Part shown: positions 56,879 through 64,000 of the stretch, in pieces
Layout of the letters: each line of letters begins with the position of its first letter
Numbering within the stretch: position 1 is the first letter of the stretch
Source of the DNA: Lachnospiraceae bacterium
GTDB lineage: Bacteria > Bacillota > Clostridia > Lachnospirales > Lachnospiraceae
Direction of reading: 5' to 3'
Assembly: GCA_022845955.1 (NCBI GenBank)
Contig: AP025576.1
Coordinates: forward strand, 6,200,001-6,264,000
Length of the DNA: 64,000 nucleotides
Notes under the pieces: model-generated
The model's input: only the letters and a program-made list of their open reading frames with translations
Database searches by the model: none
Told to the model about the DNA's origin: nothing
Position numbers and translations under genes: made by a program

Positions 56879-56910
56879 AAAAAAAACCCTCTTCCGGTTA
56901 CGGAAAAGGG
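56879..56910 (-). terminator. Leader terminator (candidate attenuator) of the exporter operon
   Basis: On the minus strand CCCTTTTCCG-TAAC-CGGAAGAGGG is followed by eight T. It stands 15 bases after the leader ORF stop and 60 bases before the exporter start codon, so it must be bypassed for exporter expression. Confidence 0.85.
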
Positions 56911-56924
56911 AAGATGGTTCCATG

Positions 56925-57062
56925 TCAGTACATAAGACAGGTATAGGCCGGACACCATGCTGGTTTTTTCGCAAACGGGCGCATTAATTGCATGAAAATG
57001 GTTTGGTTAAGAATATGATTATTGCTATGAAATACATGTAAGCATATCCTGTTCCTGAACAT
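56925..57062 (-). CDS. 45-residue leader peptide ahead of the exporter operon
   Basis: An ORF starting MFRNRICLHVFHSNNHILNQ and ending CPAYTCLMY. It has an excellent ribosome site, AAAGGAGG with eight bases to the ATG. It is neither hydrophobic nor secretory and has no recognised domain. The transcript starts from the promoter at 57165-57193, and the terminator lies just after the stop. This is the layout of drug-responsive leader peptides (as in the bmrB-bmrCD ABC exporter of Bacillus subtilis), where a ribosome slowed by an antibiotic prevents the terminator from forming. The regulatory role is inferred from layout. Confidence 0.65.
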   Translation of the reverse strand: MFRNRICLHVFHSNNHILNQTIFMQLMRPFAKKPAWCPAYTCLMY

Positions 57063-57164
57063 GTTGTCTGCCTCCTTTCTTAATAATCGAATCAGAATGT
57101 AAACGTTTCTGTGAGTTTTCACAAAATCTGCCGGATAAAAACGGAATTCCTGCAGCTATTTATT

Positions 57165-57193
57165 AGTATAGAACCGCAGGAAGGATATGTCAA
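57165..57193 (-). promoter_or_regulatory. Near-consensus promoter of the leader/exporter operon
   Basis: On the minus strand TTGACA, 17 bases, TATACT. Transcription would start near 57158, about 95 bases before the leader ORF. Confidence 0.8.
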
Positions 57194-57262
57194 ACATAAT
57201 TTATCCGTTGGGTGCAGATAAAAAAGTTGGTGCCGCCATGGTTTTCCCCGGCTGCCATCCCT

Positions 57263-58117
57263 TTACTCACGGATTCCATATTTTTCATAGCAGTCCATGA
57301 CATAACCGCTCACGTTTTTATCATATGGAGGAACCTCATATCCCCATGCCCCGGCGCATGCAGCTGCGGTTTTACGGAAAATCTCATGGCACAGGAACAG
57401 GGACTCCCACATATGTCCATAGGAATCCTCCCGGTAGGTGTGAAGCAGTTCTTTCCACAGTGTCTCCGGCAGGTACTTCTCCAAAAATTTATAGTTTTTT
57501 CCCACACTGAAGGTAAACCCGTAATCCAGCCCTGCTTTCCAGGAAAGCATACGCAGCAGTTCCGCCCGCATCAGATGCAGATGATCAATGGCATAAAGGA
57601 TTTCCTTGCGTCCCAGCCCTTTTGCCACATACAGGGCCAGGTTCCAGAACTCGTTGCAGCAGTCGTCAAAGCTTCTTGCACCGGGTTTCTTTACATGATA
57701 TTCCTCATCCGTTGGGATGATTTCCCCTTTCACCCGGTTATCCTTATCCAGCAAAATTGTCCGCAGCCCGTCGGCCTTCAGATACCCGTCCAGCTGCTTG
57801 CATTCCAGCAGGGTCAGATCCATTTTCGTATAATCCGCAAACAGGATGAGATAGGAATAGCCTTCCTCCTCTGCCGGGAACAGCTCCATATCCTCCGGCT
57901 TCTGCAGCATGATAATACGCCCGAATGCAGAAAGCCATTTGTCATCCCGGATAAAAGCCTCTTTGTCTTTTACAAAATAAGTGATGTCATAATCCTGAAA
58001 GGAATCCTTGGGTATGTTGGGGTTCACCCGGGAACCTTCCATGCCAACCATACGGATATTTTCCGCCTCCCGTGCAAAACCCAATACCGTTTCCATAAAT
58101 TCTTCCGGTGTCCTCAT
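57263..58117 (-). CDS. ANT(6)-like aminoglycoside nucleotidyltransferase, second paralogue
   Basis: 284 residues. The signature VGMEGSRVNPNIPKDSFQDYDITYFV (residues 23-48) carries GSR and D-x-D, and the third acidic position is in TKMDLTLLECKQLDGY near 99. The C-terminal helical bundle (CCNEFWNLALYVAKGLGRKEILYAIDHLHLMRAELLRML) is conserved with the copy at 43585-44454. GGGAGG precedes the ATG. It lies just upstream of the exporter operon promoter, on the same strand but as a separate unit. The substrate is not predictable beyond aminoglycoside-like. Confidence 0.85.
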   Translation of the reverse strand: MRTPEEFMETVLGFAREAENIRMVGMEGSRVNPNIPKDSFQDYDITYFVKDKEAFIRDDKWLSAFGRIIMLQKPEDMELFPAEEEGYSYLILFADYTKMDLTLLECKQLDGYLKADGLRTILLDKDNRVKGEIIPTDEEYHVKKPGARSFDDCCNEFWNLALYVAKGLGRKEILYAIDHLHLMRAELLRMLSWKAGLDYGFTFSVGKNYKFLEKYLPETLWKELLHTYREDSYGHMWESLFLCHEIFRKTAAACAGAWGYEVPPYDKNVSGYVMDCYEKYGIRE

Positions 58118-58521
58118 CCTGTTTTCCTCCCAACTGTACCCGTTTCCTGTTGTTTATGTTTTCCCACTCCGGGCCGTTGGCACAGACCCGTGTCACAGAG
58201 TCCGCCCCCGCCCCTGCTTTTCATAAAACCTGCTTCGATCCTTTAAATCCGCAACTATCCTACTGGAAATTTTTTATTTATTTAAAGGTAAAATTTCAAA
58301 GTGAATTCGTGATATCTACCAAACATTGATTTTATAGCACTTAATTCACTTCATTTCGGTTTACGTGTGACAAAAATAGAGTTACAATGGCCTTACAGGA
58401 GCCTGTTTTCATGTGTGCAAGCATGGCAAACAGGCATCTGGGTAAGCGTACAAGACTAAATTCCACATGCCAAATTTTTGTAAGATTAAATTCGGCAGTG
58501 GATTCCGTCTTGATTCTAATT
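58118..58521. other. Region between the nucleotidyltransferase and IS30 genes
   Basis: Contains a GCCTGTTT/AAACAGGC hairpin (58401-58435) downstream of the IS30 transposase stop and the probable left end of the element near 58285-58320. No gene is seen. Confidence 0.4.
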
Positions 58522-59965
58522 CTATTTTTTAAGTAACGATGGTTTTAAATTGACTTGGTCTGCAGGTATTTCCTGAAGACATAAAAGTCTGTGTAACCTG
58601 TTATTTAAAAGCATCTTAGACAGCCTGAATGGAGTGCAGCCGTTCAGGCTGTCTCTGGCTTCACTGTTGATATGATTCATAAGTACACAGGCATCTGTCT
58701 GCTTATAGTTATCCAGGCTCTGACCTTTGGGGATCACATACCGGATGTATTCATGATTTTTCTCGATCCGTCCTTTTTGCCAGGAAGAGTTCGGATTGCA
58801 GTAAAAGATTTTCGTGCGGGTCTCACCATTTTTTTCACATTCCAATCGTTCTGGAAATTGAAATTCCACACCATTGTCTGTCAAGATAACTGGGAACAGT
58901 TCCTGAAATACCCTGATACCGGGTTTTTGTGTCAAATAATCGAAAACCTTTATGACCTGGTCCTGTGATTTCTCTTGCAGTACAAAAATAAGCATAAGAG
59001 AACAGTTACGAAAAAAGAGGGTAAGGAAAGCCTGAGTGCTGTTATCCCGCCCGCCTTCTACGGTATCAAGTTCAACAACTGGAATATCAGGATTCTCTTG
59101 AATGAATTTTTGAAAATCCTCGTAGGTCCGTCCTATACGGAATTCCTTTGCAGCCAGACTGACCCTCGTACCAGTTTTTCTTGGCTTGCATTTGTAACGC
59201 ACCTTGCGGCGCAGATCGATGTTCTTAGCAGTAAAGACGCCTTGGTCTATATAATTGTAGAGCGTCTTTCTGGAACAAGGAATCTCATGCCCGTGAAAGG
59301 CATAAATATGAGCGAGAGACTGCCCCTGGGCAAGTAATGGTGAAATAAGGTCATCAAGCAGAGCGATATCAACTGCACTTTGATTAATGCCCTTCCTGCA
59401 TGATACGAGAAGTTCCTGTGAGGACTTATCTGCATTCTGTGCGATGTAGAATGCTTGGTTCCTGTTACAGGTTCTGCTTTTTGCACAGCTATTACAAACA
59501 AAGGGAGCTTTTGAAATAGAAGGACATTGCGGCTCGAGGTATTCGGGACAAAGGGTCGTGCAGACAGGAGTCCGTAAACTGGTGTTATAACAGTATTTAC
59601 AGACTTTCACACAATTAGGTTTGTCACATAGAAAACGCAGGGAGCATTCCTTAAATCTGGCACAGCGCAGAGGATGTCTTGGGTCAACTTCATGATTTTG
59701 AAAAGAGCGGTATTTCTTTACTTCTTTAGCAATTGTGCTTGGATGCTTCTCAAGCTTTCTGGCGATAGCAGCAAAAGACAGTCCATCGTTCAGGCCTTTT
59801 TCAATATGGATTCTTTGACTGGTGGTGAGGTGTTTCTTATCATATATTTTTTTCTTAGACATAAATAATCCTCCTACAATGGAGGAATCCACTAACCAAT
59901 TAAACCATATCACAAATCGTGTAAGAGTAAAATCATCAAACACGAATTTAAAGGGTGAAATAAGA
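58290..59965 (-). mobile_element. IS30-family insertion sequence (ends approximate)
   Basis: Built around the transposase at 58522-59862. Possible imperfect terminal inverted repeats share TTTCA and AATTCGTG, near 58297-58315 on the plus strand and 59940-59965 in complement. I could not fix exact ends or a target duplication. The element separates the ANT(6)-like gene from the second MerR gene. Confidence 0.55.
58522..59862 (-). CDS. IS30-family transposase
   Basis: About 446 residues from the ATG at 59862 (GGAGG upstream). The N-terminal HTH reads HLTTSQRIHIEKGLNDGLSFAAIARKLEKHPSTIAKEVKKYR. A cysteine-rich zinc-like insert follows (CSLRFLCDKPNCVKVCKYC, PFVCNSCAKSRTC). The DDE core is intact: VVELDTVEGG near 255, VILTDNGVEF near 330 and KGRIEKNHEYIRYVIPKG near 370, the last with the IS30 Glu. 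All three acidic residues and the full reading frame suggest the element may still move. Confidence 0.93.
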   Translation of the reverse strand: MSKKKIYDKKHLTTSQRIHIEKGLNDGLSFAAIARKLEKHPSTIAKEVKKYRSFQNHEVDPRHPLRCARFKECSLRFLCDKPNCVKVCKYCYNTSLRTPVCTTLCPEYLEPQCPSISKAPFVCNSCAKSRTCNRNQAFYIAQNADKSSQELLVSCRKGINQSAVDIALLDDLISPLLAQGQSLAHIYAFHGHEIPCSRKTLYNYIDQGVFTAKNIDLRRKVRYKCKPRKTGTRVSLAAKEFRIGRTYEDFQKFIQENPDIPVVELDTVEGGRDNSTQAFLTLFFRNCSLMLIFVLQEKSQDQVIKVFDYLTQKPGIRVFQELFPVILTDNGVEFQFPERLECEKNGETRTKIFYCNPNSSWQKGRIEKNHEYIRYVIPKGQSLDNYKQTDACVLMNHINSEARDSLNGCTPFRLSKMLLNNRLHRLLCLQEIPADQVNLKPSLLKK

Positions 59966-60004
59966 ATTAACTAATACATTTTAGGTTTATTTATTTAAAA
60001 ATGA

Positions 60005-60035
60005 TTGACTTACACGTTACGTGATAGTGTACCAT
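60005..60035 (+). promoter_or_regulatory. MerR-type promoter of the second TipAS regulator
   Basis: TTGACT, 19 bases, TACCAT. The spacer contains CACGT-T-ACGTG (60013-60023), the same layout as at 49828-49858 but with a different dyad sequence. Confidence 0.7.
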
Positions 60036-60137
60036 AAGAAGTAAGAACAAGGCAGAAGAACCGCCGGCATGATTCTGTCTTTTCTTTCTTCCCCCGGACA
60101 ACGGAGGAAAAGAATACAGAGAACAGGGGTGATAACC

Positions 60138-61004
60138 ATGAAAACGATAAGCCAGGTTGCCAGTATAACAGGCATAAGCACACGGACGCTGCAATATTAT
60201 GACGAAATCGATCTGCTCAAGCCCAGCGAATTAACCCCCTCCGGTTACCGCCTGTATGATGATGAAGCCTTACAGAAGCTGCAGCAGATCCTGTTTTACA
60301 AGGAACTGAATTTTAAGCTGAATGAAATAAAAGAAATCCTGCAAAAGCCTGAATACGATAAAATAGAGGCTTTCAAGAAACAAAAAAAACTGCTATCCCT
60401 GAAGCGGAACCGGATCGACAAGCTGATTGCGCTTCTGGAAAAACTGGAAAAAGGAGAAACGTGTATGAGTTTTAAAGAATTTGATCTCAGTGAATATATT
60501 GAAGCCCTGGAACAATTCAAAAAGGATAAGAGTGATGAAGTCATCCGGCACTGGGGAAGCCTGGAAAACTTCAGTCAGTTCATCCAAAAAATCAGGGACG
60601 ACGAACCAAAACTGGCCCAGCTTGCCGTCAAACAATTCGGCAGCGTTGAAAAATATACGGAGGTCATGAAATATAATCTGGAACATTTTTCAGAGCTTAT
60701 GGACCAAATAAATGAAGTCTCCCAAAACGCGGATGAAATCCTGAAAAAAAGCGACGAGCTGTTCCTTCAGCTGACAGCCGATATGTCCAAGGATCCGGCT
60801 TCCGAAGAAATTCAGGGTATTGTCAAGGAAATAGTGGAATTCACCAACAAAAACAATTCCATCGTGGATATGGGCGAAGGGTATTGGGATTTTGTCATAG
60901 ACAGCTATTTAAGCGATACGGCCGGACCGATTACGGATGCTAAGTATGGGGATGGGTCTGCCGCCTATATTGCCAGGGCTCTGCAGATTTATTTTCATAA
61001 ATAA
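60138..61004 (+). CDS. MerR-family regulator with TipAS-like domain (copy 2)
   Basis: About 288 residues from the ATG at 60138 (GGGGTGATAACC upstream). MerR HTH: TISQVASITGISTRTLQYYDEIDLLKPSELTPSGYRLYDDEALQKLQQILFY. The effector region differs from copy 1 in the middle but ends similarly (DAKYGDGSAAYIARALQIYFHK), as in TipAS-type drug-binding folds. The promoter has the MerR 19-bp spacer with a CACGT-T-ACGTG dyad, so autoregulation is likely. The 3' end overlaps, on the opposite strand, the decayed toxin gene by about 95 bases. No dedicated resistance gene follows, so it probably acts on itself and on distant targets. Confidence 0.9.
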   Translation: MKTISQVASITGISTRTLQYYDEIDLLKPSELTPSGYRLYDDEALQKLQQILFYKELNFKLNEIKEILQKPEYDKIEAFKKQKKLLSLKRNRIDKLIALLEKLEKGETCMSFKEFDLSEYIEALEQFKKDKSDEVIRHWGSLENFSQFIQKIRDDEPKLAQLAVKQFGSVEKYTEVMKYNLEHFSELMDQINEVSQNADEILKKSDELFLQLTADMSKDPASEEIQGIVKEIVEFTNKNNSIVDMGEGYWDFVIDSYLSDTAGPITDAKYGDGSAAYIARALQIYFHK

Positions 61005-61256
61005 GCAGCTGTCAATCTGGTTTTTTCCCTCTCTTGCGCCCGGGATAACATCACACATCGGGAAAAACTGTAATGCGGCTTTCCCGATGCCCAGCCCAAT
61101 CACCTGTAAGCGCATGGTCTTTGTTTTTCTCCGGCAATGGTTGCCGTGTGACAATATCCGGACTATATCGTCAAGCAAGTCAATATTCATGTGGCGTTTC
61201 AACGCCAGCCTATAGTCCTTTTTGAATTGTGTCGTCCAAACAATGTCACGGTTCAT
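60985..61256 (-). pseudogene. YafQ-family toxin, frameshifted and truncated
   Basis: Codons 1-38 read MNRDIVWTTQFKKDYRLALK and on to DDIVRILSHG, clearly YafQ/RelE-like. The frame is then lost: the expected continuation QPLPEKNKDHALTGDWAGHRESRI is found one base shifted and ends early at a TGA, without the C-terminal catalytic His region. The toxin is therefore probably inactive. Its ATG overlaps the antitoxin stop (ATGA), as in intact dinJ-yafQ pairs. The left boundary is approximate. Confidence 0.85.
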
Positions 61257-61528
61257 CGTTTCAACTCCCGGAGCGCCTCTTCTACGTCAGAATAGTGATT
61301 TACGCTTGGATCATGCGCGATACGCTCCGCTTCTAACATAGCGGCAACGGTTTCCTTGTTTGGCTGTTCCAACCTTACATCAAAAGGAAATCCACCGGCG
61401 CGTAAGGACTGCCGCAGAAAAACATTGATGGCGGTGGTTAAGTTCATACCTAACTCGCCGTAGAGAGCTTCACACTGCTTCTTAATATCATTGTCTATGC
61501 GAACACTGAAATTTGTTGTATTTGCCAT
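61253..61528 (-). CDS. DinJ/RelB-family antitoxin
   Basis: 91 residues. The ribbon-helix-helix N-terminus (TNFSVRIDNDIKKQCEALYGELGMNLTTAINVFLRQSLRAGGFPFDV) is typical of RelB/DinJ, and a C-terminal toxin-binding helix follows (DVEEALRELKR). It should bind its own promoter and neutralise a YafQ mRNA endonuclease. The adjacent toxin is broken, so this antitoxin is left alone. GGAGG precedes the ATG. The promoter at 61563-61591 has an ATTTGCAATGCAAAT palindrome in the spacer, a likely operator. Confidence 0.92.
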   Translation of the reverse strand: MANTTNFSVRIDNDIKKQCEALYGELGMNLTTAINVFLRQSLRAGGFPFDVRLEQPNKETVAAMLEAERIAHDPSVNHYSDVEEALRELKR

Positions 61529-61562
61529 ATGATTACCTCCATTTGCATTTCAATATATTTAT

Positions 61563-61591
61563 ATTATATGCTATTTGCAATGCAAATTCAA
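61563..61591 (-). promoter_or_regulatory. Promoter and operator of the DinJ-type antitoxin
   Basis: On the minus strand TTGAAT, 17 bases, TATAAT. The palindrome ATTTGCAATGCAAAT (61573-61587) overlaps the spacer, as expected for an autorepressed antitoxin gene. Confidence 0.7.
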
Positions 61592-61757
61592 TTTATCAAA
61601 TGAAAAATTTGTATATAGCAAATTATAAAATGGAAGACGAAAAATAAATCAAGAAAAGAAGAGCAAGCATGGAAAATGGAGCCGCACTTCCCAAAAAAGG
61701 CTTTGAGGAAGTGCCCCAAACCCTCTTTGTTTTTTCAAACCGCTGTCCTTGTGAAAC

Positions 61758-62255
61758 TTATATTTCATTACAATACAGCCGGAAATAGTCAAAATTACAG
61801 AGCACATCGTTTTCATCCGGCACCATGCGCACACCATACCTGGAAAAACCAAGTTTTTTTATCACACATTGGGATGCTGTGTTTTCAGGCTTTACAATCG
61901 CTGCCAACATATCCAATCCTGCTTCTTCAAACGCATATCGTAGGACAGCCCGCGCAGCTTCCGTTACATAGCCTTTATTACGGTATTCTTCGGAAATACC
62001 ATAACCGATCTCAACCTCCCCGTCCAGCTCCGGTTTGCTGTGGATATATACACGGCCGATACACTGGTCGGTATTCGCCAGCCAAATGTAAAAATTGACA
62101 ATCAGTCTGCCTTCCTCATTTTTATCTTTTACCCACCGCATCCACGCAAGCGCATCTTCATCGGTCGCAAATTCATCCTTGCCGAAATTTCTGACTACTG
62201 CCACGTCAGCTTCCGTAACCGTGCGCAGGAACAACCTCTTTGTTTGTAACTCCAC
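61758..62255 (-). CDS. GNAT-family acetyltransferase (RimJ/RimL type)
   Basis: About 165 residues from the GTG at 62255 (AAGGAGG five bases upstream). The GNAT fold shows VELQTKRLFLRTVTEADVAVVRNF, then the acetyl-CoA loop in EIGYGISEEYRNKGYVTEAARAVLRYAFEE (the Q/RxxGxG/A region is RNKGYV), and IVKPENTASQCVIKKLGFSRYG. Family members acetylate ribosomal protein N-termini or small molecules including drugs. The specific substrate is unknown. It is 70 bases downstream of a small kinase gene on the same strand. Confidence 0.88.
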   Translation of the reverse strand: MELQTKRLFLRTVTEADVAVVRNFGKDEFATDEDALAWMRWVKDKNEEGRLIVNFYIWLANTDQCIGRVYIHSKPELDGEVEIGYGISEEYRNKGYVTEAARAVLRYAFEEAGLDMLAAIVKPENTASQCVIKKLGFSRYGVRMVPDENDVLCNFDYFRLYCNEI

Positions 62256-62325
62256 AGATACCTCCTTAAGAAACAAAAATCACCATTTGTCTTAGCCGTC
62301 AAACACGTCTCAATGGTTACGATTT

Positions 62326-62916
62326 CTATACCATTTCCTCCCGGATTCTCCGTACCAGCGCTTCCCTGTCCACACGGCTGTAATCCGTTGTATCCACAAT
62401 GATCTGCGGCCCGTTCGCCGTAAAGGTATCCATCCCTCTCTGCACAATCCCGTCGGCAAAGCTTTCGTAGGATAACCGTACCGGGCAACCCGTCTCCCGG
62501 CTGCCGGGGTAGCAGTCATTCACCACGTGCCCCGGATGCCTGTCCGGGCTGCTGTTGCGCTCCAGAAACCGTTGATATATTATCTTTGTATCCCCTGTCA
62601 AAATAACAGTGATGGGTTTATATGCATATTTATCAAGAATGGCATCCAGACCTGCTTTGGATGCGTTTTCGAAATTATTTTCCAGGAGAAAGGGCTGTCC
62701 GCTTTTCATAAGCTGTTCTGCCGTGTCATACATGATTTCCATGGCGGCTGTCCCCAGCTTCACTTTTTCTTCCCTTGACCGGAATCCAATGGTATCATAC
62801 ATCAGTTCTTTGATCCGATCCTTGGATATCACCGGCAGCCCGAAAGCCTCCGCCAGGAAACCGGCCATCGTGCTTTTTCCGGAAGCGGGAATCCCGGTAA
62901 CAAGAATGCAATACAT
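62326..62916 (-). CDS. P-loop kinase-like AAA protein
   Basis: About 196 residues, started at the ATG at 62916, which sits nine bases after GGAGGG (an ATG three codons earlier is too close to it). Walker A is ILVTGIPASGKSTMAGFLAEAFG. A second conserved block, VISKDRIKELMYDTIGF, and LLENNFENA resemble zeta-toxin/chloramphenicol-phosphotransferase-like small kinases. The C-terminal IIVDTTDYSRVDREALVRRI is usual for this group. The substrate (nucleotide, drug or RNA end) cannot be told from the sequence. Confidence 0.8.
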   Translation of the reverse strand: MYCILVTGIPASGKSTMAGFLAEAFGLPVISKDRIKELMYDTIGFRSREEKVKLGTAAMEIMYDTAEQLMKSGQPFLLENNFENASKAGLDAILDKYAYKPITVILTGDTKIIYQRFLERNSSPDRHPGHVVNDCYPGSRETGCPVRLSYESFADGIVQRGMDTFTANGPQIIVDTTDYSRVDREALVRRIREEMV

Positions 62917-63045
62917 AAACTTCATCCCTCCTTTTTCTCCGCTCTTACGAATTCCGCGCCGGCGCTGTCATGGATTGAGGCCATGAACATCGGGCGGTAC
63001 CTCCTTGTTAAGCTGTCGTCTTTTATCACCTCAGCCGGGAAATGA

Positions 63046-63984
63046 TCAGGCAGGCGGATAACCATGAAATCCTTTCTTCAAAAATAAAATGCGTTTTTTA
63101 ATATTATGAATTGCTATTTTGGTATGTAAGGCAGAGTCATATCCATGGAAAGTTCCTTTTGTTTCATTTATTGTTACGTCCGCCCCTGCTTCCCGCAATC
63201 TCTTTCCATATAAAATGCCTTCATCATGCAAGCAATCATATTCCGCCGTTTCGATATAGGTATTGGGAATTATGGGAGGGAAACAACAATGCATCGGAGA
63301 GGCGTCATATATATCTTCAGCTTTCAAATCCTTACAATAATATAACCACATCCGTTTGTTGTTTTTTGTGTTCCATAACGGAGTATCTGTAAACTTTTTC
63401 ATGGAATCCGTCCGCATGTCTGCATCTGTTACCGGATATACAAGCATTTGAATACATGGCTGTTTCAAATCTTCCTGTTCATAGTTATTACAAATTAATG
63501 CCGCAATAGATGCGCCGGCGCTGTCTCCGGCCACTCCAATCTTTTCCTTGTCGATCCCGAATTCTTCTGCATTTTCTATGATGCATTTATATAACGCCAA
63601 GACATCATCATATGCAGCCGGGTACGGATACTTTGGTATCAGATGGTAATCCGGAAAATACACCCTGCATTTTGCTTTCCCTGCATATATACACGCAAGT
63701 TTTTTATGATAGGCGGAAGCTTTATAACTGAAAGCACCTCCATGAACATAAATCAAACAGGGAAGCTTTTCTTTTTCCTTTGTTGGCTCAAATATTTTCA
63801 CCTTATATTTTAACCCTTTATATCCTTCAACAGTAATATGTCTGTGAATAACTTCCCTGGGAATCTTGGTTAAATGAAAAGATAGTACCTGAAAGATATT
63901 GGCACACCTTATAAGCACCTTGTTATATGGAACTTTTCTGGCGATTTGCTTTAACTCAGAATGAATCTGTTTTTTGTATTTCAT
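63046..63984 (-). CDS. Alpha/beta hydrolase of the HSL/esterase group
   Basis: 312 residues. The oxyanion HGG motif is in LIYVHGGAFSYKASAYHKKLA, near residue 80. The nucleophile Ser is in GVAGDSAGASIAALI near 154. The Asp is in TYIETAEYDCLHDEGILYG near 255, and the His is in GTFHGYDSALH near 285, completing the triad. Members are small-ester lipases or carboxylesterases. There is no signal peptide. The start codon is only 16 bases from the window end, so upstream context is not visible. Confidence 0.9.
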   Translation of the reverse strand: MKYKKQIHSELKQIARKVPYNKVLIRCANIFQVLSFHLTKIPREVIHRHITVEGYKGLKYKVKIFEPTKEKEKLPCLIYVHGGAFSYKASAYHKKLACIYAGKAKCRVYFPDYHLIPKYPYPAAYDDVLALYKCIIENAEEFGIDKEKIGVAGDSAGASIAALICNNYEQEDLKQPCIQMLVYPVTDADMRTDSMKKFTDTPLWNTKNNKRMWLYYCKDLKAEDIYDASPMHCCFPPIIPNTYIETAEYDCLHDEGILYGKRLREAGADVTINETKGTFHGYDSALHTKIAIHNIKKRILFLKKGFHGYPPA

Positions 63985-64000
63985 TTATAGGCACGCCCTT

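Noticed and set aside
57212..58246. 344-codon plus-strand frame opposite the ANT(6)-like gene
   Set aside because: Shadow of the nucleotidyltransferase gene, which has a good ribosome site and all family motifs.

Overview
The window reads as chromosomal DNA of an anaerobic, gut-type member of the Clostridia, most likely Lachnospiraceae. The basis is strong AGGAGG-type ribosome binding sites with frequent TTG/GTG starts, an LplABC-type sugar importer, GH43 and domain-swapped GH3 glycosidases, flavodiiron and rubredoxin proteins, a clostridial-type fused siroheme/4Fe-4S reductase, and no respiratory genes. I saw no rRNA, tRNA, CRISPR array or complete prophage.

Layout. 1-8.6 kb: the start of an OmpR-type response regulator (cut by the window edge), a diguanylate cyclase, a GH43 glycosidase, three small HTH proteins and an lplABC-like importer with its own promoter and a 55-residue leading ORF. 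8.6-18.1 kb: a minus-strand run for tetrapyrrole/siroheme synthesis (hemA, sirC, hemC, cobA-hemD, hemB, hemL), tightly spaced or overlapping and preceded by an 866-residue CoA-disulfide-reductase/rhodanese/siroheme-FeS fusion that could use the siroheme. 18.3-25.3 kb: a MalY-type C-S lyase, an Rpn-type nuclease, a GntR regulator, a DpnII-like methyltransferase pair without its endonuclease, and a MATE exporter. 25.5-32 kb: divergent units (RpiB and a hydrolase/membrane protein; DhaK-DhaL-TpiA-DeoR) around an AT-rich operator-like region, together fitting four-carbon sugar breakdown. 32-38.7 kb: a GH3 glycosidase, then an Rrf2, acyl-CoA dehydrogenase/EtfA/rubredoxin, flavodiiron operon.

38.7-64 kb is more accessory in character: a repeat-rich surface protein, a collapsed copy of a neighbouring cassette, a 277-bp nested palindrome, an ISL3 remnant, a methyltransferase/ANT(6)-like/HTH-membrane cassette, a DUF4143 ATPase, an AT-rich SIR2 gene, two MerR-TipAS regulators with classic 19-bp-spacer promoters, a transposase-derived protein that appears to have lost its catalytic residues, three aminoglycoside-nucleotidyltransferase-like genes, a two-subunit ABC exporter with a DUF1854 protein, an IS30 element, a DinJ antitoxin with a broken YafQ toxin, and acetyltransferase, kinase and esterase genes. 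The exporter operon has a near-consensus promoter, a well-translated 45-codon leader ORF and an intrinsic terminator before its first gene, the arrangement expected for drug-sensing attenuation.

Intergenic space holds several families of short palindromic repeats: a GTAACNGTTC family, an ACTCAAACTTCG family, and a two-hairpin element of about 50 bp that has entered the cobA-hemD coding sequence twice. These repeats, the attenuated exporter operon and the C4-sugar locus are the most rewarding places to look further.
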